A stretch of DNA of 6,335 bases from Acidimicrobiaceae bacterium (GCA_947458565.1 CANGZK010000065.1:1-6335), one strand, 5' to 3'. Positions 1-5,784 are shown, counted from the first letter of the stretch. A program made the numbers and translations. The notes: a model not told the origin generated them from the letters alone.

Positions 1-234
1 GAAAACCCAAATCACGAAAAGGAATTCCAGCGCTTGAAGGGTCTTGGTGAAATGGACTGGCAAGAGTTGCGTTCCACCACCATGCACGCCGACTCGCGCA
101 CGTTGCTGCAAGTCACAGTCGACGAAGCCGCACTGGCTGAAGACATCATGAGCGTGCTCATGGGTGACGATGTGGAAAGCCGCAAATTGTTTATCCAAAC
201 CAACGCACGCGACGTGCGCAACCTCGACTTTTAA
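1..234 (+). CDS. gyrB: DNA gyrase subunit B, C-terminal end (partial)
   Basis: This is the 3' end of gyrB, 77 codons then TAA at 232-234; the rest lies before the window. GyrB is the ATPase subunit of DNA gyrase, which with GyrA introduces negative supercoils. The visible part is the end of the TOPRIM/C-terminal region: it contains FQRLKGLGEMDWQEL at about residues 9-23 of the fragment, matching the near-universal QR-KGLGEM segment. It continues with TTMHADSRTLLQV and the family-typical finish LMGDDVESRKLFIQ...NARDVRNLDF. It is open from base 1 in this frame. gyrA follows 33 bases downstream on the same strand, the usual gyrB-gyrA operon. Identification is very secure; only the C-terminus can be assessed here. 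Confidence 0.98.
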   Translation, partial: ENPNHEKEFQRLKGLGEMDWQELRSTTMHADSRTLLQVTVDEAALAEDIMSVLMGDDVESRKLFIQTNARDVRNLDF

Positions 235-251
235 TTCGCGCAAGCTACGAC

Positions 252-258
252 GAAGGAA
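252..258 (+). promoter_or_regulatory. Shine-Dalgarno site of gyrA
   Basis: GAAGGAA lies 9 bases upstream of the ATG at 268 in the 33-base gyrB-gyrA gap. It supports that ATG over the later in-frame ATG at 424, which would remove the residues just before the conserved FLDYAMSV segment. No promoter or terminator is visible in the gap, so gyrA is probably co-transcribed with gyrB. Confidence 0.8.
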
Positions 259-267
259 ACAGATTTC

Positions 268-2808
268 ATGGCCAGCAAAAAACCAGCTAACAAAGTCACA
301 AAGAGAGTGGCAAAGAAACCGTCAGCGTCTGCTGCTGGCGCGCCCCCCGTCAAACCTCCTGCAGGCCAAGAAAATCTGTTCGCCAACCCAGACTCAGTGC
401 AGCCAGTGCAGTTGCAAGACGAGATGGAACGTTCGTTTCTTGACTATGCGATGTCGGTCATCATGTCGCGCGCGCTTCCAGACGTGCGCGATGGTCTCAA
501 GCCAGTTCACCGCCGCATTATTTGGGACATGGATCAGCAAGGGTTTCGTCCAGACCGACCATTCGTAAAATGCGCCCGCGTTACCGGCGACACGATGGCC
601 CGTTATCACCCGCACGGTGATGGCGCCATCTATGACGCTCTCGTTCGTATGGCTCAACCGTTCTCGTTGCGTCACCCACTCATCGACTTCCACGGCAACT
701 ACGGTTCGCCAGACTTTGGTCCTGCAGCAAGCCGTTACACCGAGTCACGACTTCACCCGCTTGCAATGCAACTGCTTGCCGACATCGACGAAGACACAGT
801 TGATCTCATTCCTACATATGACGGCACATCGGAAGAACCGATTGTGTTGCCGGCCCGCTTTCCAAACTTGTTGGTCAACGGCAGTCAAGGCATCGCCGTG
901 GGTATGGCCACCAGCATTCCGCCGCACAACTTGGGCGAAATCATTGATGCGACATTGCATTTGCTTGCAAACCCTGAGGCAACACCAGATGATTTGATGA
1001 AGTTTGTCAACGGCCCAGATTTCCCAACAGGTGGTTTGATTTTGGGTCGTGCGGGCATCATTGACGCCTATCGCACCGGCCGAGGAAGCATTAAGACACG
1101 CGCCAAAGTTTCCATCGAAGAAGGCCGTCGTGGGCAGATGCAGATCATTGTTTCCGAGTTGCCATATCAAGCAAGCTGTTCGGCAATCGCTTCGCGCATT
1201 CAAGAGTTGGTAGACGGCGGCGACCTCGATGGTATTGCTGACGTCAACGACAACTCTTCGGGTGGCGAAACCAACCTGATCATCACACTCAAGCGCGATG
1301 CCAACTCCAACGTTGTAATGAACAACCTGTTCAAGTTGACTCAGTTGCAGTCCAGTTTCCCAGTCAACATGGTGGCGTTGGTCAAGGGTGTTCCTCGCAC
1401 GGTTAACTTGCGCGATGCACTTGTCGGATACATCGATCACCAAATTGAAGTCATCACACGCCGGTCCACGTTCCGTTTGCAAAAGGCAAACGACCGCAAC
1501 CACATTCTCGAAGGCCGACTCAAGGCACTCAATGTCATCGACGAGATCATCAAACTAATTCGTGCAAGCGAAGACGCAGCGTCGGCCAAAGAAGCGTTGA
1601 TGGGCAAGAAGTATGGCTTTACCGAGCGTCAAGCCATTGACATTCTCGACATGCAGTTGCGTCAACTCACACGATTGTCACGCATCGATCTCGAAACTGA
1701 ACAAAAAGATGTGCTTGCACGAATCAAGGAACTGCAAGCAATTCTTAATTCGGACACCAAGCTGCGCGCAGTGATCAGCAAAGAAATGACAGCCGTGCGC
1801 GACGCGTTTGCAACACCACGTGTGTGCACGATCACCCACGACGTTGGCGAACTTGGCGTAGAAGACCTCGTTGATGACAAAGAACTTGTGATCGTGATGA
1901 CACAGGCTCAATACATCAAGGCTGTGAGTGCAGATTCGTTCCGCACCCAAGGCCGTGGTGGCCGTGGCGTAAGCGGCGCCAAGATGAAGACCGACGACAT
2001 TGTGCGCAACGTGATCTTCACAACAACGCATGCGTATTTGTTGTTCTTCTCAAACCGTGGCCGTGTGTATCGCTTGCGAGCTCTCGAGATTCCAGAGCGT
2101 GAGCGCACCGCAAAGGGCATTCCAATCGTCAACCTGTTGCCGCTGCAACCAGGCGAGACCATTCAGGCAATTATTGATACCCGCGAACTCGCAGGCGAGC
2201 GATTCTTGTTCTTCGCAACCAAGCAAGGCCAAGTCAAAAAGACTGCGTTTGACGAATACAACTCGAGCCGCCGCGATGGTCTCATCGCATTGAAGTTGCG
2301 TCCAAAAGACGAACTTGTGCGTGTGATCGAAACATCAGGCACCGACGACGTGTTTATGGTGACCAAGGGTGGGCAAACAATTCGCTTCGCCGAAAAAGGT
2401 GTGCGTCCAATGGGTCGGTCAGCAGCAGGTGTGCGCGGTATGAAGTTGCGCACTTCTGACGAAGTTGTTGCACTCGACATCGCCAAGGATGATTCTGCGA
2501 TCTTGTTGATCACCGAGTCTGGTTATGGCAAGCGCACTCAGCTCACCAACTTTGCACGCAAGGGTCGCGGCGGGTTGGGCATGATCGGAATCAAGTTGAC
2601 AGGCAAGAAGGGCAGCGTTGTTGCAGCCTTTATGGTCGGTCTTGAAGACGACGTTGTTGTCGTTGCATCGGGTGGAACCACAATCCGCACCCCAGTCAAA
2701 GAGATTTCAAGCCAAGGTCGTGCTGCCACTGGTGTGCGCATCATGAGTTTGGGTGCAGGACAAGTTGTTGCTTCAGCAGCGCTAGTTCTCGCTCACGACG
2801 AAGAATAA
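268..2808 (+). CDS. gyrA: DNA gyrase subunit A
   Basis: This encodes an 846-residue GyrA, the DNA cleavage and wrapping subunit of the cytoplasmic A2B2 gyrase. Residues 1 to about 45 are a Lys/Ala/Pro-rich extension. The breakage-reunion domain starts near EMERSFLDYAMSV and holds the catalytic pair Arg156-Tyr157 (TAC at 736-738) in AASRYTE. The quinolone-determining region reads HPHGDGAIYD (114-123): Gly119 sits where E. coli has Ser83, and Asp123 matches Asp87. A coiled-coil tower follows (about 400-510). The C-terminal pinwheel has six recognisable blades, the canonical GyrA box QGRGGRG at 561-567 and a similar KGRGGLG at 765-771 in blade 5. The box marks it as gyrase rather than ParC. It is slightly shorter than E. 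coli GyrA (875), lacking that protein's tower insert and long acidic tail. No intein or frameshift is seen. Confidence 0.99.
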   Translation: MASKKPANKVTKRVAKKPSASAAGAPPVKPPAGQENLFANPDSVQPVQLQDEMERSFLDYAMSVIMSRALPDVRDGLKPVHRRIIWDMDQQGFRPDRPFVKCARVTGDTMARYHPHGDGAIYDALVRMAQPFSLRHPLIDFHGNYGSPDFGPAASRYTESRLHPLAMQLLADIDEDTVDLIPTYDGTSEEPIVLPARFPNLLVNGSQGIAVGMATSIPPHNLGEIIDATLHLLANPEATPDDLMKFVNGPDFPTGGLILGRAGIIDAYRTGRGSIKTRAKVSIEEGRRGQMQIIVSELPYQASCSAIASRIQELVDGGDLDGIADVNDNSSGGETNLIITLKRDANSNVVMNNLFKLTQLQSSFPVNMVALVKGVPRTVNLRDALVGYIDHQIEVITRRSTFRLQKANDRNHILEGRLKALNVIDEIIKLIRASEDAASAKEALMGKKYGFTERQAIDILDMQLRQLTRLSRIDLETEQKDVLARIKELQAILNSDTKLRAVISKEMTAVRDAFATPRVCTITHDVGELGVEDLVDDKELVIVMTQAQYIKAVSADSFRTQGRGGRGVSGAKMKTDDIVRNVIFTTTHAYLLFFSNRGRVYRLRALEIPERERTAKGIPIVNLLPLQPGETIQAIIDTRELAGERFLFFATKQGQVKKTAFDEYNSSRRDGLIALKLRPKDELVRVIETSGTDDVFMVTKGGQTIRFAEKGVRPMGRSAAGVRGMKLRTSDEVVALDIAKDDSAILLITESGYGKRTQLTNFARKGRGGLGMIGIKLTGKKGSVVAAFMVGLEDDVVVVASGGTTIRTPVKEISSQGRAATGVRIMSLGAGQVVASAALVLAHDEE

Positions 2809-2852
2809 TCAAGCACTTCACTCTCGGTACGCCGCGCGACAACGGAAGCGCG

Positions 2853-3155
2853 GTGCTCAGTGTTTTGCTGAGTTGCGCATTCACTGCGTTGTCGTTGGGT
2901 GGTCTTGTTGTTGTTTCAACCCACATCATTGATCAAACACGAGCACAAATTGCCGCCGATGCAGCTGCTCTTGGTGCCGTATATGGTGGCGAACCAGTGG
3001 CGCAAGACATTGCTTTTCGCAACGGCGCACAACTGATGAGCAGTGCAACACAAGACGATGGGGTGCAATCGGTGCGAGTACGTGTTGGGCGTCAATACGC
3101 CATTGCCCACGCTCGCGATAGTTGGGCCCAACAATTGCCTACAATGTCACCGTGA
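2853..3155 (+). CDS. Small TadE/TadG-like membrane protein, start uncertain
   Basis: From the first canonical start (GTG 2853) this gives 100 residues: a hydrophobic helix at about 1-23, then IIDQTRAQIAADAAALGAVYGG. This pattern is typical of the N-terminus of TadE/TadG-like (Flp pilus assembly, Tad domain) proteins, where a short RDRGS-type motif, one membrane helix and a Q-AADAAALA stretch follow one another. The rest is a short, probably extracytoplasmic tail with no motif I recognise. In-frame bases just upstream (2835-2852) read RDNGSA, exactly the expected motif, so translation may begin earlier. No ATG, GTG, TTG or CTG exists in this frame between the gyrA stop and 2853. A weak GGAAG lies 4 bases before the GTG. 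No other tad genes are visible. The stop overlaps the start of the next gene (GTGA), indicating translational coupling. Family call is moderate; function is unknown. Confidence 0.62.
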   Translation: MLSVLLSCAFTALSLGGLVVVSTHIIDQTRAQIAADAAALGAVYGGEPVAQDIAFRNGAQLMSSATQDDGVQSVRVRVGRQYAIAHARDSWAQQLPTMSP

Positions 3156-3562
3156 GTACATCTCCAAAATCAGCCCCGCGTGTTCGCCGGGTTACACGTG
3201 TGGTTCGCGACATCGACCCATGGTCGGTATTCAAAATCGGTTTGATCTTTCATTTCGTGATCTACCTGATCGCACTTGTTGCGCTGGTATTGCTCTGGAG
3301 CGTTGCGTCAGCAACCGGCACCATCGACAACATCCAGCAATTTATGAAGTCCTTTGGGTGGGAGTCATTTCAGTTCAATGGCGGACAGTTGTTTGTCAAC
3401 GTGATGATTTTGGGACTACTGGCCGTGGTGTTGGGAACAGCTCTTTGGGTGCTCGCCGCCACTATTTTCAACCTGATCACCGACCTTGTGGGTGGTATCC
3501 GCGTGACTGTGCTGGAAGAAGAGGTTGTTGTGGGCTCGGTTGAGAGTCAGGATAAGCGCTAG
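3152..3562 (+). CDS. DUF3566 domain-containing membrane protein
   Basis: This is a 136-residue protein of the DUF3566 family, which sits right after gyrA in many Actinobacteria (Rv0007 in Mycobacterium tuberculosis is the positional counterpart). The domain is complete: a basic leader with RVRRVTRVVRDIDPWSVFKI (11-30), a first membrane helix at about 31-51, a loop with the family-like pattern TGTIDN...FGWESFQFNGGQLF, a second helix at about 82-108, then FNLITDLVGGIRVTVLEEE near the C-terminus. The function is not established; it is an inner-membrane protein. GTG 3152 was chosen because it forms a 4-base GTGA overlap with the preceding stop; an in-frame TTG at 3122 would add 10 residues and a longer overlap, and neither has a clear ribosome site. 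Unlike many relatives it has almost no disordered Pro/Ala-rich N-terminal region. Confidence 0.9.
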   Translation: MSTSPKSAPRVRRVTRVVRDIDPWSVFKIGLIFHFVIYLIALVALVLLWSVASATGTIDNIQQFMKSFGWESFQFNGGQLFVNVMILGLLAVVLGTALWVLAATIFNLITDLVGGIRVTVLEEEVVVGSVESQDKR

Positions 3563-3589
3563 TAGGATTTGCGTCCCTGATTCAGATTC

Positions 3590-3663
3590 GGGGCTATAGC
3601 TCAGTTGGTTAGAGCGCATCCCTGATAAGGATGAGGTCACAAGTTCGATTCTTGTTAGCCCCA
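3590..3663 (+). tRNA. tRNA-Ile (anticodon GAT)
   Basis: A complete 74-base cloverleaf can be folded by hand. The acceptor stem GGGGCTA (3590-3596) pairs perfectly with TAGCCCC (3656-3662), followed by discriminator A3663. The D stem is GCTC/GAGC (3599-3602 with 3612-3615). The anticodon stem CATCC/GGATG (3617-3621 with 3629-3633) encloses CTGATAA with anticodon GAT at 3624-3626. The T stem ACAAG/CTTGT encloses TTCGATT. The 3' CCA is not encoded (ACG follows the stem), so it must be added by CCA-transferase. The gene lies 27 bases after the DUF3566 stop with no terminator between, so it may be cut from a longer gyrA-operon transcript. The tRNA-Ala often paired with it in other genomes is not present in this window. 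Confidence 0.98.
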
Positions 3664-3664
3664 C

Positions 3665-3670
3665 GGAGGT
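3665..3670 (+). promoter_or_regulatory. Strong Shine-Dalgarno site of the post-tRNA small gene
   Basis: GGAGGT, a perfect anti-16S match, starts two bases after the tRNA discriminator base and lies 6 bases before the GTG at 3677. It decides the start of the 54-codon gene and is the strongest ribosome binding site in the window. Cleavage at the tRNA 3' end would leave a messenger whose 5' end is practically the Shine-Dalgarno sequence itself. Confidence 0.85.
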
Positions 3671-3676
3671 AACCCT

Positions 3677-3841
3677 GTGAATTTCATCCGACGCGTCCTG
3701 ATGGTGCTCGGTATTGCGGGCATTGCCGGTGCGTTGTTGAGGGTTCGTGGAAAGTCTGAGCCGTCGAGCCAAAGAGGCGGTTGGCGTCCACTCAACCCAT
3801 CGGTTGACCCAATCGTTGACCAAACAAATTCTCAGAACTAA
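3677..3841 (+). CDS. 54-residue membrane peptide after tRNA-Ile, possible DLW-39-like
   Basis: This short gene has GTG at 3677, TAA at 3839-3841, and a perfect GGAGGT six bases upstream. The peptide starts MNFIRRVLMVLGIAGIAGAL (1-20), a basic tip then one probable membrane helix to about residue 21. A basic stretch (RVRGK) and a polar tail containing GGWRPLNP (36-43) follow, ending in SQN. Many Actinobacteria carry a tiny membrane-anchored protein (the DLW-39 family, about 39 residues) next to the tRNA downstream of gyrA. This one has the same place and build, a short basic start, one helix and a Trp-containing polar tail, but not the Asp-Leu-Trp motif. The match is therefore by position and architecture only. 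It ends 12 bases before the dehydrogenase-like gene, so the two are probably co-transcribed. Function unknown. Confidence 0.75.
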   Translation: MNFIRRVLMVLGIAGIAGALLRVRGKSEPSSQRGGWRPLNPSVDPIVDQTNSQN

Positions 3842-3853
3842 CCGCCGCAAATC

Positions 3854-4852
3854 ATGGTTGGTGTCTCTGGTGCTATTGGAGTAATTGGTACTGGGGTTAC
3901 CGGCTCGCGAGTTGTTGAGCATCTTGTTGCTACGAGCTCTCTACCGATCTTGTTGCACGACCAAGACCTCTACTTGGCACAACGACTTGCCGCAGTACAC
4001 CAGTCCCACAGTGCGGCAGTGACTGTCGTCGATTTTGAAACTGTTGCGATGGCATCAGTGGTGGTGCTTGCGTGTGGATCACCACATGCCCCACTTGCAC
4101 AAAAACTCATAGGTCGCGGTGCTTCGGTTGTTTCACTCAGCGACGATGTGTCAGACGTAATGAATCTGTTGAAGATGCACGATGTAGTGCTGGCAAAAGA
4201 CAAAACACTTGTTGTTGGTGCTGCGGCTTCGCCCGGCATGACTGGGTTGTTGCTCAGCAGTTTGCAATCCAACTTCGACACAATTGACGAAGCCCATGTT
4301 GCGTTGCACGGCACAGGCGGCCCAAACTGCGCCGTTCAGCATCACCGCGCGCTTGCCGGCCAATCAATCGGTTGGCACGACGGCGAGTGGTTGCGTAGGC
4401 CAGGTGGAAGCGGACGCGAACTGTGTTGGTTCCCCGAACCAGTTGGCGCATACGACTGCTACCGAGCCGAAATGGCTGATCCTGTTTTGTTGAATAGGGC
4501 TCAGCCACAACTACAACGCATCACCGCACGAGTTACAGCCAATCGACGAGACCGATTTACGGCCCGGTTGCCTATGTTGGTGCCTCCGCACGCCGAAGGC
4601 GGCATGGGTGCACTGCGCATCGAGGTCAGGGGTTTTCGCAATGGTTCCCGCATTGTCGAAATTGCCGGAGTCGCCGAACGAGTTGCACAGATCGCTGGTG
4701 TAGTTGGCGCCACTGCGGCACTGTTTGTACATCGCGGACAAATAACAACCACAGGCACTTGCGTGTTGGGTCAAGAATCGCTTCCCAACGCCGAAATATT
4801 GCGCGACGTGTTAACAGGCGGTATTCGACTCCATCAATTTGTGGGTACATGA
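3854..4852 (+). CDS. Rossmann-fold NAD(P)-binding protein, saccharopine dehydrogenase-like
   Basis: A 332-residue predicted soluble protein. The N-terminus is a Rossmann fold: AIGVIGTGVTGSRV (7-20) carries the dinucleotide glycines G12-x-G14-x-x-G17, and Asp36 near the end of the second strand suggests NAD(H) over NADP(H). GAAASPGMTGLLL (122-134) resembles the segment after the Rossmann domain in saccharopine dehydrogenase-like proteins. The second half has striking motifs: HGTGGPNCAVQHHRALAG (152-169), GGSGRELCWFPEPVGAYDCY (184-203) and RRDRFTARLPML (231-242), likely the substrate domain. I do not recognise a characterised enzyme, so substrate and reaction are unknown. ATG 3854 places the glycine motif at the expected distance from the N-terminus; no clear ribosome site precedes it. 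Its stop overlaps the Fur start (ATGA), implying coupled translation. An oxidoreductase role is inferred. Confidence 0.82.
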   Translation: MVGVSGAIGVIGTGVTGSRVVEHLVATSSLPILLHDQDLYLAQRLAAVHQSHSAAVTVVDFETVAMASVVVLACGSPHAPLAQKLIGRGASVVSLSDDVSDVMNLLKMHDVVLAKDKTLVVGAAASPGMTGLLLSSLQSNFDTIDEAHVALHGTGGPNCAVQHHRALAGQSIGWHDGEWLRRPGGSGRELCWFPEPVGAYDCYRAEMADPVLLNRAQPQLQRITARVTANRRDRFTARLPMLVPPHAEGGMGALRIEVRGFRNGSRIVEIAGVAERVAQIAGVVGATAALFVHRGQITTTGTCVLGQESLPNAEILRDVLTGGIRLHQFVGT

Positions 4853-5298
4853 TGTCGAGTTTGAACAACACCGAGATTCACACTGCAGTGCACGATCTGT
4901 TGCACAATGCCGGCCAGAGGTACACCGACAAGCGCCGCGCAATCATCGACATTTTGATTCAGGCTGGCAAACCAATGTTGATTGCCGACATGTTGGGCAA
5001 AGCAAAAAAGATGCCGCAGAGCACCCTGTATCGAAACTTGTTAGTACTCGAAGAGGCGTCAGCCGTTGTGCGAGTAGTCACCAATTCTGAAAGCGGTTGT
5101 TACGAACTAGCCGAACACCTCATGGGTCATCACCACCACATGGTGTGTTCAAAGTGTGGTGCGGTACGAGATGTGGTGGTGCCCGAAGGCCTCGAGCACG
5201 AGTTAGAGAAGGCTCTTGAGAAAGTTGCTCGCAGCGAAGGGTTTTCGATTGACAGACACCAACTCGACCTCATTGGCCGTTGTAAAAAGTGCAAATAA
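4849..5298 (+). CDS. Fur-family metal-responsive transcriptional repressor
   Basis: A 149-residue Fur superfamily repressor, normal length. The N-terminal winged helix covers about residues 10-78: RYTDKRRAIIDIL leads in, and the recognition helix region is PQSTLYRNLLVLEEASAVVRV (56-76). The C-terminal metal-binding and dimer domain holds YELAEHLMGHHHHMVC (85-100). The structural zinc site is complete: C100-x-x-C103 and C145-x-x-C148. The His/Glu cluster (Glu86, His90, His94-97) is the usual regulatory metal area. Sequence alone does not separate Fur (iron), Zur (zinc) or PerR-type sensing. ATG 4849 is chosen because it overlaps the preceding stop as ATGA; ATG 4852 directly follows and is an alternative. 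Reading further upstream in this frame only gives residues inside the dehydrogenase gene. No separate promoter is seen, so expression probably follows the upstream genes. Confidence 0.95.
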   Translation: MMSSLNNTEIHTAVHDLLHNAGQRYTDKRRAIIDILIQAGKPMLIADMLGKAKKMPQSTLYRNLLVLEEASAVVRVVTNSESGCYELAEHLMGHHHHMVCSKCGAVRDVVVPEGLEHELEKALEKVARSEGFSIDRHQLDLIGRCKKCK

Positions 5299-5317
5299 AA
5301 ACGAATTGATTTATTTG
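5292..5317. repeat. AT-rich inverted repeat spanning two convergent stop codons
   Basis: CAAATAAA (5292-5299) and TTTATTTG (5310-5317) are perfect 8-base inverted arms around a 10-base loop. Each arm contains the TAA of one of the converging genes, since both end in a Lys codon AAA followed by TAA. It could mark a weak two-way transcription end, but the arms have only one G/C pair each and no T-run follows a stable stem, so a terminator role is doubtful. Confidence 0.35.
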
Positions 5318-5784
5318 GCGTTTTGCTGATTGAGCAACTTGACCACTTCTTCAAGCTGGTCACGTAGTTCGTCAACTGTCACCACGTTTGCCAACACCAA
5401 ACGCACACTTGCAAGTTCACGAGCCAAAAACTCGGCGTTGGCCTGGGTGCTTGCGGCAACAGCACGGTCGGTTTCGGCCTGGCGACGGTCACGCAACTCT
5501 TGGCGATTCTGTGAGAGCAAAATCAATGGCGCTGCATATGCGGCCTGCACCGAAAACATCAAGTTGAGCAAGATAAATGGGTATTTGTCCCACTGCAACG
5601 AGAGAAACAGCACGTTGAGTGAAATCCAAATGATCACCAAGACGGTTTGAATTATTAAAAATCGTGCTGTGCCCATCAGGCGGGCGATGGATTCGGAGAA
5701 ACGACCGAACGCATCAGAGTTGTAGTGCACACCGAGTGGTGTTTGGCGGTCGCGAGGACGCGCAAGATTGTCGCGCTTTTTCAT
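5311..5784 (-). CDS. DUF1003 domain-containing membrane protein
   Basis: A 157-residue DUF1003 protein. The order is a basic N-terminus, two membrane helices at about 42-63 (RFLIIQTVLVIIWISLNVLF) and 70-91, and a charged cytoplasmic coiled-coil-like tail from about 92 to the end (RQELRDRRQAETDRA...DELRDQLEEVVKLL). The signature segment WDKYPFILLNLMFSVQAAYA (65-84) followed by APLILLSQNRQ is the hallmark of the family. Its molecular function is not established. The ATG at 5784 overlaps the stop of the upstream MgtE/CBS gene as ATGA, and GGAG lies 7 bases before it (at 5792-5795, minus strand), so translation is coupled but also has its own site. DUF1003 genes lie beside MgtE_N-CBS genes in many Actinobacteria, so a joint role, perhaps in Mg2+ or envelope homeostasis, is plausible inference. 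Confidence 0.95.
   Translation of the reverse strand: MKKRDNLARPRDRQTPLGVHYNSDAFGRFSESIARLMGTARFLIIQTVLVIIWISLNVLFLSLQWDKYPFILLNLMFSVQAAYAAPLILLSQNRQELRDRRQAETDRAVAASTQANAEFLARELASVRLVLANVVTVDELRDQLEEVVKLLNQQNAK

Noticed and set aside
745..1503. 252-codon open frame on the minus strand inside gyrA
   Set aside because: It lies wholly antisense to a strongly conserved gyrA core, has a Cys/His/Val-rich composition typical of a shadow frame, and shows no recognisable domain.
3122..3151. Start of the DUF3566 protein at TTG 3122
   Set aside because: It would add ten residues with no family support and a 34-base overlap, whereas GTG 3152 gives a classic GTGA coupling; the choice remains unproven because neither has a clear ribosome site.
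3043..3543. 166-codon plus-strand frame overlapping the TadE-like and DUF3566 genes
   Set aside because: Its Cys/Arg/His-rich product has no family resemblance, and the region is explained by two better-supported genes in other frames.
3574..3626. 8-base direct repeat TCCCTGAT before and inside the tRNA anticodon arm
   Set aside because: Eight bases within about 50 can match by chance; there is no integrase, no second tRNA fragment and no element border, so it is not a credible attachment site.
3416..3922. 168-codon minus-strand open frame across the tRNA and its flanks
   Set aside because: It includes the translation of the antisense tRNA (the familiar RIELVTSSLSGMRSNQ-type artefact) and overlaps three real rightward features.
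4759..4848. Upstream extension of the Fur protein by 30 residues from GTG 4759
   Set aside because: The added residues are Arg/Ser-rich and unlike the Fur N-terminus, they lie inside the conserved end of the dehydrogenase-like gene, and ATG 4849 in an ATGA overlap gives the normal Fur length.
5323..5337. Small hairpin TTGCT-GATTG-AGCAA as a terminator for the convergent genes
   Set aside because: It has only 5 base pairs, lies within the DUF1003 coding end, and no T-run follows on either strand.
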